Shown here: positions 27,701 through 42,700 of the stretch, piece after piece
Layout of the letters: each line of letters opens with the position of its first letter
Position numbering within the stretch: the first letter of the stretch is position 1
From: Hyposmocoma kahamanoa
Taxonomy: Eukaryota; Arthropoda; Insecta; Lepidoptera; Cosmopterigidae
NCBI RefSeq assembly: GCF_003589595.1
Contig: NW_020654422.1
Coordinates: 14,421,159 to 14,485,158, forward strand
Length of the DNA stretch: 64,000 nt
Direction of reading: 5' to 3'
Translations under genes and position numbers: made by a program
The notes under the pieces: generated by a model
What the model was told of the DNA's origin: nothing
Database searches by the model: none
What the model saw: only the letters and a program-made list of their open reading frames with translations

Positions 27701-30700
27701 CGCCAATCGCACAATCAAGATATTGTTACTTATTGTTTTGATTTGTGTATAATAAATAGATGTTACGCGTTGCGTGAAGGCTTTTTGTGAGGTTTGCAAT
27801 AGAATTGGAGTTGTACTTTTTGTTTTATTTATTTTATTCTCAAATACAAACACATTCTCAAATTTAAACACAACTTCAAGAAACAACTCGCTAACTTCCA
27901 CGTTTGTTTTAATTTGTGTGTAATAATTTTGATTGTACAAAATCTGCCCTGCCTGTCATAACTAAAATAATTATATGCATATTGGTAACTTTCGAGCTAT
28001 TAACTCCTAAAGTTTTTATTTTCTTTGAAAAATATCAGTTACTATGATTTTGCTTAATAAAACTGAAACGAATAAAGTTATGAAAAAAACGCTTATAGGG
28101 GGTTGTTAATCTCCTTTTGCTGATTCTAGATATGGTAGTAACTCAATTTTCGCTATAATTGTGGATTACGTTAGTTATGATAAGGACACAGAAATAATGT
28201 TTCGTTTGAATTTCTATTGCTTTAAGTCTGTACATATGTTTACAAAAATAAGTCATATTGTTACCATTTTTACTACCTGCTGTTTATTACCATATTTAGC
28301 ATTTTCCTCACGTTACATAAGACGTTAAGCACTATAAAGGTTAACATTTTCCGATAGACGTGCCAGTGGCGACGATCCATCTTGGCTCCAAGATGAACCC
28401 CAACGATATCGAAGAGGGAGATGACGTCTATTTCGGGTGCGAGGTCGACGCCAATCCGCCAGCTTATAAAGTCGTGTGGGAGCACAACGTGAGTTTTCTT
28501 ACTTATTTTTAAATAAGATTTTCTTAGATAGTGTCCCTGAGTCTTTGTTGCAGGGTGTTGTAACATAGTGAAGCTAAAATTAAAGCAACGTGGTAGGGTG
28601 AAAGTTAGGTGTTTGTCTAGAATATTGTTATGTAGCAACAAAACATACGAACAATCTTCTTCTAATATATTTAAAGCTAATTTAACAACAGTTAATTTTC
28701 ATTTTTGCATTTGTTTTGAAAATCTTTATGTAGTAAGGTACGTCAAATATAGGCATATTTGACGTACCATAGTAGATAAATTTGTGTCTGCGCGACGTAC
28801 TAGACACATTTTGTTTCGTGCTACAAAATTATGGCAAGAACGCTGTGCTCACGAGATTAGTCAGAGCTATAATAATAATTTTAATGAAGTAGATCCGTTT
28901 ATAGATAAAATACTCATTTCAATCCAAAATCAAACTCCACTTTATTAAACGCAAGACGTAGCTAATTGTTACATTTTATCATAATGATATGTATAATACT
29001 AGTAGAATCTTTATGCTATACTTAATACGTATGTGTGCACTATGTTTATGTACATATATGTATGTATGTGTGTGGTGTGTGTATATATATATTGGCATAT
29101 AGTTGGCACTAGTTTATCCCAGTTTAACCATTGTTATTTATTAAAGTAGTACCACCTAAACCATTACAGGTATAAATGGGACAGGTTAGTACCAGTTATA
29201 CCATTAATGGTATAACTAGTCAGTAGGCATCTAAACAGCTGAACCAATAATGATGAATTTCGGTACACAGATAGCTGACACCTAGGAGAAGTACATAATC
29301 TAACTTTTGTCATAAAAATAAGATTCAAAGGTGATGAAACAGGGGATGAAAGTTTTATGGAGAATCGATAATTTTTTATAATAATTAGTATACTATAGTA
29401 GGTTATTCGGAATACTTATTCTACGCAGACGAAGTCGCGGGCAACAGCTAGTAGGTATATATAAGTATATCTTTCCTTTGCAAAAGACAATAAAGATATT
29501 TTCTTGAGAATTACTTGTATACACGTCCTTTGAATCCGTATTGGTTTGTTTGTATTCAAAAATGTGTTTCTGTTGTTGTGTCCATGTTTCTTTTTAATTA
29601 GTAAGAAAAACTTGCAAGAAATACTTTGCATACTATAAACCAGTAGCTGGTCTTGCATAAACATAGTCGTATAGTTTATAAAGTAGAGACATTGTTCAAA
29701 TTAAGATACACAAGTTTATTTAACACTGCAACTATTAAGCGATAGCATTTAGCAGACCATTTCAGTGACTTATTCCAACTGAATTAAGGTAGAAAGCTAC
29801 AATGGTTTTGTTTAAGGCGATCATTTGTAGTTTTTTTATAACATCAAGTGACGGGACGAACAAGTCTGCGCCTGATGATAAGCTACACACCTGTCCATGA
29901 TAGAGATAAAACTGGGTAAATAGAGATGAATATGCTATAGACGAAAAACATGACGCGTCGCGATGCTTCGACTCTGCGCCAGTGTGAGTTGAGCCTTAGA
30001 GTTTTTAATCTCAAAGATTTAAGAAGCACTACTACTGCGCCCGTCACCCTGAGACGTAAGTTGACAAGTCTCATATGCCTGTAATTTCACCAGCACCCTT
30101 AAAAACTGGAACGCAATACTACTCACATTACTGCTTGGCGGCAGAAATAGGTAAGGTGGCAGTACTTCCCTGGACGAACTCTTCCGCAAGGAGCTCCACA
30201 GCTAGTAAAAGTTGTAGTGTTGTATATAGATTTTAATATTCGTAATTATTCACCAAACGACTGTCAATAGTTGACGCCATCAACGGTCCAATTGTTTGCT
30301 CTGTGGGCGCTGGATGAGCAGGTCCCAGGGTCGATTCCCGGTAGGAGCAATTTGGGAAATGAAGTTCTCTTAGTTGGTTCTGGAAAGTGCAGCATTGTAT
30401 TCCGTTGCACTGGTACTCATAGCAAATTAACCTAGTTTACGCCCTGGTAACTGTTGTTGCTGTGTCACAGGTCACTATCACATTATTATTTTGAATGTAT
30501 ATCTAAGATTCTCGCCACTCACATAACCTTAATTTGGATTTTGTATTTTCTATGGGACATTCAGTTTTCGCCGACAACGGAACCTTTGGCAATATTCAAG
30601 GGCTCAGGTTAAAGAATCGACAATAACCTTATTGTTAGTAGTTATAGGTTTCTTACATTACATTTTCATAGTTATTCACTATTCGTCTATACCTTGGTAG

Positions 30701-33700
30701 GGAACACGTCATTACTGATAATCAATAACGCTATACTTAACACCACACAATGACTATGTCGTGTTATTATTACATATTCAGACGCAAATACGACTTGACC
30801 ATTTGATTAATTATTCGTAGTCATCTACACCAAGCATACGATCACGAACAAACAACATATTATATGACTTGTTTAAAGCTAGTTATAGTTCCTAAAAACC
30901 ATTTTATGCAACGTTCAAAATCGTTCTACGCATTGATACAAAATTTTCCTAACCGATGAATAGGCAGATAGTGCAACTGATGTAAAATGTAAAGAATTTT
31001 AAGTATTACCCTGTGAATGCTCTGACTCTTCCTATATTCTAATCCGGAACACAGTGCAGTGGCACCCCAGGCGATTTCTGCTATGTTAAAACCCTAGCAC
31101 CAGCAACGCGTGGAAAAAAAGATTCTAGTCGAACCCAATGTGACTGCGGTACTGCAACACAGTCCATGAAGTACTCTTATGCCTTAATACGAGGGAAGAT
31201 CTCTACGCAGCCACGGATACTGCTGTCTATGAACAACATACTATTCGATATAGTACTATATACTATAACTATAAATTAGTATGTTCTAAAATAAAAGAAG
31301 CATCGACACGATAAGAAGAAGCAAAACGTATAAAAAGTAGAATATTATATCCTTTTTAAAAATTAAACGTTGACTAAAGATTCCATCCTGTACATTAGAA
31401 GTACCTGCTACCGTTTATTAATCTGACCTTTCAACAGACTTCGTACAGTTTCAGAGTTTCGTAACCCTGAAAGTTCAGACAATAGATTCTGTTCTCCGTT
31501 AGTTTGAAAATTCCACCCGATCTCGAGATTCCCTTACAGTTCTCCAAACGGCTACAAAGCATTGACAGATACCTTTGTGAGAGAAAACTGCTTCATTCCA
31601 GAAATACTTTTTAGGGCTCCAATAAAGTAGTCGCCGAGGAATGCTTAAACAGTTTTACTAGTGCTGAGCGCACTAACTAAAACTCCTGACCCGCTGTATA
31701 GCTGTATAGGGCATGCAAAAACGAGTGATTTTGAAAACCGAATTTTTCGGTTACCCAGTTATTCCGCTTTTTTGGATATTTTTCTATTGTCACTCAAATA
31801 ATTATTTAAAAGTGTCAAAAAACTAAAAAGACATCGAATAAGTGTTTCACAGATTATTTTTATTATTTATAGAATTCACAGCTAATGAGTTAATCAACTT
31901 CTCGAATTATAATAAAAAATAAGTCAAGAACGCAAATATTCTTAAACAAATATGCATATTTAGAGACAAACTAAACATCTCTTTCAGTCTACACAGTGAT
32001 ATTAGCGATAGGCTTGAACATTGGACATACGAATTAATTACATGATTTGGTTCATTTAACAGGTCACGTTTTTATTTTTGTAAAAAACCTGTGGGTCGGA
32101 AAATCTATAAATATCTAAGTTGATTTGTGCTACAACCAAATTTTCGCTTATTAAACGTTCATGAAATCTCCCGAATCTAGCGACTATGTCCCTAAAATGG
32201 CGACACTGAACAGGAGGAAAAAAAATCAAACTGAAGATTTTATGATAAAGATTTTTTAAAGTTGTTGTTGCTGTACTGTGCTCTCGGTACCCAAAGATTA
32301 CCCGCTTCCGCCACGCGGACGCTATCGCTGTACTGTAATCATGTACCCGTATTCCTAACACGTAGTTAGCATTTAATTATTTATCATTATCAATCACGAT
32401 ACGATGATATGATGAGTTACGAATTTACGTTTTAGTAGTTTTAGGACAAAACCGAAAATCCCGAAATTTTCCTTAGCTTAAAATTGAGTTCGAAAATGGG
32501 CTACTTGGTTGGTTTTTTCGGTTAATCGAGTAACCGGTTTGCATGCCCTAATAGGTATCATTACAATTCTTATGGGTGAAAAACGAAGTTTATTTTAATT
32601 TTCTTTTTCTTGTTCGTTACGAACGTTACTGACTTTTGAAAAGTTGAGAACAATACGTTATTAAATCCTACAATTTCGAAACAGTACAAAAATCTGTAAA
32701 CTAATGAATTCAAGTCAAAGAGAAACAGTATTACTTAAGAAGAGTACCACGAGAAAGGCTTCATAATACATTTAATGGACATGACACTTTTTTTGTAGTC
32801 GAGTTGCTAATACATAGTAGCACCACAGTTTTTAGGGAAGATATTGTAATACTGTGGTAACACCGTGACTGAAACCAACCATCATTCATTCAATGCAGGA
32901 TGGGCAAATCGTCTGTTTAAAGGTTAAACCATTTAAGTGACATTTTCCACAAAAAATCTTTTATTTATATAGCCATGGTAAGAAAATCACTATCCTTCTG
33001 CACGTGAAACTCAATAACAAAAAAGCTATAAAACTGAATAAGAGTTTTATCTGCAGAAAGATGGTGAATTTCTTACAACTGCTACATAACTTGGAGATAT
33101 TTTGTGGAAATCGTCACTTATGTAACTTTACCTTCAAGCAGACGAAATAAAATGTTCTTGAAAATTGTGACAACTATTTATTGTTCTAAGAAAGTACTTA
33201 CTACATTTTAAACTCATCATTTAACCATCTTCTAAATTTAGCAACATGTAAACTAGAAAGCCCATTTCTAGGAATATACTTTTTAAATATTCAATAGTTC
33301 TTCTGAAAGCGGACACATTTACCATGCTGCCATAAATATTATCACGTCTGTAACATTAATTGAATCAAGCGCAAAATGTAACTCTCTCTCTGAAGAGTTT
33401 TACTCGAAAAGAATTATTGCCAAAGTTGTTATTGAGTTAACGTATTGTTAATATTGTGATGGAATAGGCTTTTGTGAGCGATGAGGAACTTTTCGTGTCA
33501 TATTTTCGTCAACAAGATAAAAAGTTTGCTGTTTGTGACTTATATTTTCTTATTGATAATATCTTTTATTTGAATAAGGGTTTGGTTGTTAAGTGCATTT
33601 GTTAGTGTGAAATAAGCGCGTCCAAATTTCGCTGAACCCCTTATTATGAAAAATTATAAAAAAAATATCACCCATGAATAAGCAATTAATTGTCTACCTA

Positions 33701-36700
33701 CCAATGATTTTTAGATAACATGAATGAAAATAAATATTTATTTATTCCTTTCTGATGTTTTTATTGAGCGAAAACAGTTTCGTTTTTTTGCTAAAATCAC
33801 ATTAAAGCAAATAGCATATTTTTTCTTACGTTTCATTAAATAATAAATAGCTGTATTTTCTTTCCAAATGGTTAGTTCGAACCGATAACTAATATTCCAT
33901 TTAAATGAAAAATTGCCGTGGAATCAACAATAAATAGTGCGGAAATTGAGAAAATGTTTGCAATAGCCCAGCACGTCAATAACAACTGCGTTAGACTAAT
34001 TCGCGGCAGTTTCGTATTTTATACAATCCTCGGCTTTTGACGTGTCCAATAACTGAACGGGTTGACATTCAAAAATGAAAACGTGAGGTCCTGCATGAAT
34101 GCACATTTTACTTAGATTTTTTATACTGCATGAAATCGTCGTTTTATTGAAAATAGACATAACGATGTGCTTCGAGAAATATTTATAATGCACTGAACAT
34201 GAAAGCAATCTAGCGTTGAAAGGTTTAAATGTTTATTATGAATATAGAGGCCAATTAGCGCCATGTAAAATACGTGGTATGGACAACGATTATTCGATCT
34301 ATTAATCCCTAGAGTAATATCAATACGATATGGAATGTACAGGCATGATTCTTCATATGTTGCTACTAACAGGTATACAAATTGTTTACGAAGAACCAAA
34401 TTGTTAGGCAACATAAAAAATATTAAAACAATTTTCATTTATATTTTTTTACAAATACACGATTGATTTTTTGAGACAACCGTGATAAAATCATCCATTC
34501 ATTTCGTTAATAACATTCTTTTAAACTATAAGAACAGCCGTCCCCCTGCGTCTAATATTTATTTTTACAATATTTATTTTAAACGTAAGGTAAAGGAAAG
34601 TAATACTTCATTTTATTCCCCAGGGTATTTTACTTCAGCACAATCCATCAGGCGGCGTTATACTAACAGGAAACACGAACTTGGCGTTACGGAATGTATC
34701 AAGACATCAAGCCGGAAAATATACGTGCACAGCTTCTAATGTCGAAGGGGATGGAAAATCACCTCCTTTACATATGCAAGTTGTATGTAAGTAGCATAAT
34801 TACGATAAACCGTTTCGAAAGAACGTTATAATATATAACGTTAACTTAGTTTATTATATTTTTAAAGACTCCGGTGGACTAGTTTAGGAAAATAACTTTG
34901 TAAATTAGTTTTGATCTGGATGTTCTGCGTAGTGTTGTTGGATTTAATTGCGGTAGTCTAAAAAGTTTGAACCAGTTTCACATCAAATAATTAGTAGGAT
35001 ACGAGATAAAACAGAACTATAACGTTATAACTAACTGCCTCCGTGGCCGAACGGTTACCACGCTAGATTGCCACGCAAGTGGTCGTGGGTTCAATTCCCG
35101 GGCCGAGAGAAATATTTGTATGGCCTACATTTATTTCTCCCTTGAGTTTAGGTGTAATTTGTGGTTGTCTATGTGTGTGTCCATGGCAACCGCGATACAC
35201 GGTTTCCTCAGTGCGGGGCTTTGAGTGTGTGCGTGTAGATGTGTGTATATAGTATGAATCAAAATTAGACGTCCAAAATGTAAACAAAGGGGATAACCGA
35301 ACAAAAAATATCTTTTACGTGGTACTTTACTATTTTAGACGACAATAACTATACCTCCCACGTAAGTTGTTGTAAGTCAAAATATCATTTTTTGCTTTTT
35401 ATCTTAAATATTTACTTTTTTTTAAGTATATTGTAGGTTCCATGTTTGAACGCAAACATAACATTAAGTGATTTCCTTACTTTTATCGTTATTATCGTCT
35501 AAAATAGTAAAGTACCATGTAAAAGATATTTTTTGTTCGGTTATCCCCTTTGTTTACATTTTGGACGCATATTATGATTCATAGTATATACATACGTTTA
35601 GATCACTTTTCTAAAGTGTAATCTGATAAAACTTTTACTTAATTTTGTTCGAAACAATAAATAATTTAATAGTATATAATATAATTTAATATATAATTTT
35701 ATAACACTGCTAACACAATCGGGATCAGAAACATTTTTTGTACCGCCATTTTGTGGAGTCATAGACGTCATTATTGCTTCGTTTCTGGAACTCAAATGGT
35801 TTCTTGTCACCGTAGTGCGTTTGTTAAATTATTGTGTGTTGCTGTTAAAGTTTTTGTTTAGTGTTCATATTTTGTAATTGATAATTTTCAATTGAAGAAA
35901 ATGACAACCTCCTCCTTTTCCAATACCGTTAAAAATAGAAGGTTTAGCATACCTGCATTCACACTTCGATCATGACATTACATGACATTTCTTTGTTTAC
36001 ATTTTGGGCGTCTAATTATGATTCATGTTATAGCCCAGACGAGAACCTTCATTATGAAGACGAAATACAATATATCGGCCTCTGAGGCCGAACGGTTACT
36101 ATGTCGGACTGCCACGCAGAGGTCCTGAGTTCGATTCCCAAGCCGGGAGAAATATGTGTATAGCCTACGTTTATTTCTCTCGTGAGTTTGGGTGTAATTT
36201 GTGGTTATCTATGTATGGTCCATGGCACCCGCGACACAGGTTTTCCCTAGTGCGGGGCTATGAGTGTGTAGCGTTATTATTATTATTATATGTCATAATT
36301 TTTCTTAAGATTGAATCGATATTTCTGAATTATAACATGCTATCAATCTGAATTACTTCGTTAGGATTCTGGAAGCTATTTTGAAGGGTACAAATTGAAT
36401 TATTTTTTTCTCTCTCTAGTTTCATTCTCTCTGAAGAAACGACGATGGAATGCCATTAATTCGTTTAATAGTAGCCTACAATGGGCTCTTTTTTAACGGA
36501 ATGATTAATTTGTGACTTAAACGACGTTTCGGGTGAATTGCAAAATTGTCCTTTTTCTGCCGATTGTTGCTTCGATAATTGAATTTAGAAAGTTTCTCTG
36601 AACTCTGATTTCTGTGTTTTATTATAAAAATTCAATTCAATTCCTGTGTACCAAGAATCAGCAATTATTGTCTATTGTTAAAACAAATAGTGTATCGATG

Positions 36701-39700
36701 ATCGTTGGAACCAAAGAGTAACTTTGATATGGTACCTTAATATATATTATTGAAAGATTTCATTTACCCTGCGATTAGAATATTGGAAGCTACAAAGAAG
36801 GTCACGAATTCAATTCCCAATACAACTAATATAAAAAACGAAAGTTCTTCACATTGCCGTATTTTTGTAGCAGGAATTTATTTTTCACCCACTAGCTCAG
36901 AAAGGCTTTCTTTCTCATTAGAAGAAGCGTTGTTTTCTACTCTAGCGTGGAAAAGGTTTTTGAACTTGTCGATGAACTGTGGTGTACCTAACTGTTTCTT
37001 TCGATGAAAAAAAAACACTATGACACGTTCAACTACGCGATTTGTCGTACATTATTTATGTAATATAAATCAGTTGCTATATTTAATTCTTATTATTGTA
37101 GACATTAAATTGACAGTAATAACTAAATTTATAAAAACTTAGTATAAAAATAAATATATAACTCGAATAACTTAATTAAAACTTTAATTATAAAAACTGA
37201 TTTTTTTATAGTTCTTCAACTTCTTTTCTTTCAAAAGGGTTCAACTTTTTTTATTTCATCTACCATTATCCTCGCTATAGTGAGGTAAAAAGTTGTGTGC
37301 TTTGCTCGGCAGCAAAGTTGTTTTACGTCTCGTGTCTTGAAACCGCTACGTTCAGGATTCTATTTTTAATCTAAACGCCTCAACTTGCTCAGGTTCCAAT
37401 ACCTACTTTGCAGCCTTGCATAACAAAAAACTATTGTCACTCTTTTACTCATAGTACAGGGAAACCCCTATTTTGAGACTAGGGGATCAATGTTCTCGAT
37501 TTCGATTGGCGAACGTATACAGAAAATATCACGAATTATATTTTACAGGATTTTTTTAATGATACCAAGTGACAGAACGAACAAGTCGAGCGCCTAAATG
37601 GTAAGCGACACATTTGTTCTTATCAATTGCAGCGCTACTCAGAGCTTTAAATCACAAAAATCTGAAAGACACTGGCACTACGCCCGTCACCCTAAGACAA
37701 AGTTGATAAGTCCAATGTGCCTGTAATTTCACTAGCATCCTTACTTTTCAAAACCGAAACTCAGAAATAGGTCAGGTGGCAGTGCTTTCCTTGACGAAGT
37801 CCTTCACAAGAATGTCTACTACTACTAAATGAATGTATATAATAATGTATGGTATGATTAACGGGTACATTATTTTTGTTATTTTCAATTAATCAATCAA
37901 TCAGCCTATATATTGCAGTCCACTGCTGGATATAAACTTCCCCAAGTGTACGCCATGTGCCCGATCACCCGTTTTCCGTATCCAACCACTACCCGCGACC
38001 TTTTTCAGATCGTCAGTCCATCTTGCAGGGGGACGTCCTACGTTACGTTTGCCGGACGTGGTCTCCACTCGAGAACCCGTCTACTCCATCGCTCATCGGT
38101 TCTGCGACAAATTTGGCCAGCCCACTGCCACTTCAGCTTGCTACATTTTTGGACTATGTCCACAACTTAGTCTTAATATAACTTAAAATAACTTCGTTCC
38201 GGACTTTGTCCCTTTACGAGATAACCAGCATAGACCTTTCCATAGCTCACTGAGCAACATGTAGTCTGTGAGCCAATTTGACCGTCATACTCCACGTCTC
38301 GGCTCCGTAAGTCCTAACCAATAGGACGCATTGGTTGTAAACCCTGGTCTTCGGGTACTGTGGGAGGGGCGACGAGAAGACATGACGCAGTTTCCCAAAT
38401 GCTGCCTAACCTACCTGCACTCTCCTAGCTATTTCACGCTCGAAGTTGTCTCTGCCTAGTTATAGGGTTTGCCCGAGGTAGATATATTCTCGGACAAATT
38501 CGATCGTTTCGCCATTAATCGAGATCGCCTCCGGGATGACGAGCTCAATGAACAAGACCTTAGTGTTGTCCAAATTCATCCGAAGACCGACCGATAATGA
38601 GGCAGTATTAAGGCTGTTCAGCATTTTCTGCAGATCCTGCAGCGAATCTGCCATTATAACGAGGTTATCGGCAAAGCGAAGGTGTGTGAGATTTTCGCCA
38701 TTGACATTGATGCCAATCCGATCCAATCAAGTGTCTTAAAGACGTCCTCCAGAGCGTTTGAGAACAGTTTCGGAGAGATAACATCACCCTGTCTCACGCC
38801 TCTGTGCAACTGGATGGGTCTTGTCTTGTTGCTTTGTACTTGGACGGACATCGTGGCCTTGCTGTACAGATTTTTCAGCACCTTAACGTACCGCCAATCC
38901 ATTTGACATCGCTGCAAGGATTCCAGAACAACCCAGGTTTCGATGGAGTCGAAGGCTTTTTCGTAGTCCACAAATGCTACACACAGTCACTGATTATACT
39001 CTTCGGACTTCTGTATAATCTACCGAACAGTGTGTATGTGGTCCACGGTGCTATAGCCTTTTCGAAACTCTGCCTGCTCCGGTGGCTGGAAAGCGCCAAA
39101 TCTTCCGGCGAGACGATTTGTGAGGACTCTCGATAACAGCTTACAAACGTGGCTCAGGAGAGCGATAGGTCTATAGTTCTTCAAGAGCGTTGAGCTCCTT
39201 GAGCTTTCTGAGCACTGGGTCTCCTCCTGCCCTGAGAAGCTCAGAGGTTATTCCGTCTTCACCGGGAGCCTTCCCATTATTAAGCTGTTTAAGAGCCCTC
39301 CCAATTTCGTCTTTGTCCACTTCTGGCAGCGTTGGACGAATAAGAGATCTCATCATACGGCTTCTCTCAACCTTGAAGTCGATATTTATTTACCTCTTAC
39401 GAGTCTGTGATCGCTACCGGTATTGAACCTATTGACCACAGATATCATCTCACGCGATTCATGCGTCTCTGGAAGCATACCACACCTAGAGGTGCCGGTG
39501 ATGATTTCATACCGATTTATCGGATATCGAAGTTATAACAGGTAAAAGAACTAATACTAATTGCTATTTCGTAAACAACTCTAGCATAAAGTTTCTAATG
39601 TCTGGGTCTGTCATTTAAAAAAAATAAACAACTTCAAAAATACGTCACGACAATCGTGTGTGTTATTGTTTGGGCTGGTGATGTCGGTGTTTATTTATTG

Positions 39701-42700
39701 AAAACATACCGTAAGTTGCGTTTTTTAAGTTTACCCTGAATATAAATGTTTATAAACTATACTTTAAGGAGTAAGTTCATGGTATACATTAGAACCACTC
39801 AAACGGAATATTATCATATTTACCCAAGTACACCAAACATTTCATTAGTGCTTTTTAAGTGCAGGATTTGCGGTGTATTACTGCATTTTATTTCAGATGT
39901 TTTTGTTGTAGTACGGAGGGTATTTATTTAGCAATGCAGTATAATAATTTTTATTTTTAAAAACTTGTATTTAAACTGAATCCTTTTCTAATTTGCGAAA
40001 CCAAATAGCCGCCATTTTGCGGTAGGATGAGCGCATCGCGTGAGCGGCTAGATCCCTAAATATACGCTTCTTGTCCGTCAAAATGAAGTCGATCTCGTTC
40101 TTCGTCCTACCATTGGCGCTTTGACAGATCCACTTCCTATGGGGCTTCTTCTTTAAAAAAGTGTTTATGCAAAACAGCCCCTGCATGTCCAGGAAGTTTA
40201 CCAGCATTTGCCCCCTTTGGTTTCGCCGTCCAATACCGTATTGTCGGATGCACGATTCCTCGCATTCGCGCACTCCCACTATGGCATTGAAGTCTCATAA
40301 CAACGGTGAAGTGGGTCTTTGTGGTATTGTGTAGAGCCTTTCCCACGTCTTCGTATACTTCGACCTCACTGTCCGAATATGTCAACGTCGGCGCATATAC
40401 CTGTACAACCTTGAGAGAATATCTCTCGGTTAGCTTCAGGACAAGGTACGCTACCCGGATCGATACACTGGATACCTCCAGCACGTTGTCACGGAGAACT
40501 TTGTTGACAAGGAACCCTACGCCTCCTTCGGATAGTTGGTTGCCCTCTCGAAAATAGAACAGGTGGCCAGATTCTAGAGTAGTCCTGTCCTCCCTCTGTC
40601 TTCGAACTTTTGACAACCCTATCACATTACACCTTTTTTTCTCTAGTTCCACCTCGTGTTGCATTAAACTTTCGTCCAGCCGCAAAACTACGTCCGTTAT
40701 AGGGTGCCAAGGTCAATTTGTGGCAGCCTTGCGTAACCCGGGGATTTTTCGCACCCCCCCATTTTACCGTTACCGAGGCCGTTGCCATGGCCCGGAATAG
40801 TAAAACGGCCGGGAACTGGGGGCCGCTTCTTCCTTGGCTTTGACATTTTAGGGGTTAATGCCCATACTCACCACACTGGGCAAAGACTCGCGTCAACAGC
40901 GCTGCAGGGTGCTAAGGACTTGGCCTGTAGTTGGATATACCGCCATCGGTTTCGGTTTCGCCAGAGCCTCGTTCGTTTGTCGGCAGGTTGCACCACATGC
41001 AGGTGAGGATGATATTTGGGACATTCAGTTGGTGTTTTGCCCCAACACATCCCCATTTTGTTATTTTAAAGATGATATATTCAAATATGACGTCACTGTT
41101 GTGCAGAACATATTAAATACAATTTTTAGAAGTGTAAATGTAAGTAACAGTAGCTGTCTGAAACGTCTAGAGGAAAACAAACCACTGCATCCAACATATT
41201 AAACAAACGGTAAACTGAACAACGACAACACGTTAAAATTTCACTACAGCCGAAAACAAAAGGCGTCCGGGAATATGTTCTGAATAACCATAAAGTGGCT
41301 TAATAGGAATCGTTTTGAATGTCAATTGAAATACTTTACTGGGTCAGATTTTAATGCATTGTCCATTTGGCAGATAAAACTATCAATGCGAAAAAGAATC
41401 AATACAATTTATTTTACTGCACCGCTTAAATTGAAATTGTGTTTTTGAAAGGCATTGCTAGTATTGGATTTTCAACTTTTATCCATTTTATGTGATTCAG
41501 TTCATGAATAAATCTGCCCACTCTAACGTAGCGAATTCTCGAACGTCAACTAAGTTTTCTCGTTGCTTTTTTTAGTATATATAATCTAAAATCTTTTAGT
41601 TGTCGATAAAAACAGTAAATGCTTTATTATTATTGGAAATGGAACTATTGTTCGGATCTAAAATCAATTAAAGAATCTGTAAACAGCCAAAAATGTAGTC
41701 GTAGTTTCATGAGCAACGTGAGATTTTTTTAAAGTGAAACAAAATAACATATCTACTAGACAACCGTCAGAGTTGGATACTCGTCGCTTAATGAGTGGTC
41801 TAATAGGTATATCTATTTCCTAATCTAAGGGCTTATCTAAGTCTAAGCTTTCAATTACAGGAACTTTCCGTCTCAAACTGCAACTAAGGTGCCAGCAAGT
41901 ACATTATGATTTTTTATTATAGAAAAATAAGTCAGCATTTGACCTCCATCTCAACTGGTGAACGTCAAGTCACATCTCAAGTGACGATGAGGTCGACGAT
42001 GGAACATGCACACCTAAATAATGCCTACCGTTTAGGTGTGCATGCTCCATCGCCTTGAAAAGGCCCAAGTTATAGCGTTCAGGGAATAAGTCTGGAGGCA
42101 AAGAATTCCACTCTATATCAGTTCCCCATAAAAATGTGGAAGCGAAACGCTTCATCCGAATCCTTGAAAAATCCATAACATATTGGTGGAACCTTAGCTT
42201 ACATCTAGTCCCGTAATGATGGAAAGGGGACGGCAAAATTAAGTCAAGTATTTTCATTCCACTCTCCGTGAATATCCTGTAGAATACTGATAAGCAGGCA
42301 ACTTTACAGCGGTGTTCAAGGTTCTGCTGCTTCGCCTCTACTAAATCCGAGGCACCTACAAGCTTCTTTGCACGCTTTTAACGTAATCCAAGGTAGCAAG
42401 ATAGTATTTAGCAGAACCATTCAATAGATGGCAGCAGTACCTTGATTGTTTTGACTTTTAGTACACTTATATGTACGGTGCTAATGACGGCGCATTGGTT
42501 CGTTAGAAAAAAAAGGAAACTACTCGGTTTTAAATTTAGAAAATTATTTCAATTCTAACGTAACACAAATTAATAAATAAAAAGAAAAAAACGATAGGCA
42601 CTAGGAGAACCATGTGAACCATTAGAAATTAAAAGCCAAGGCTTACTGATTTTAGAGGCCTGTTTTGACAGGATGTTTGAGATGTTGTACCTATGGTATA

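Noticed and set aside
28273..28641. 122-codon antisense frame over exon 5
   Set aside because: Shadow of the Ig exon on the + strand.
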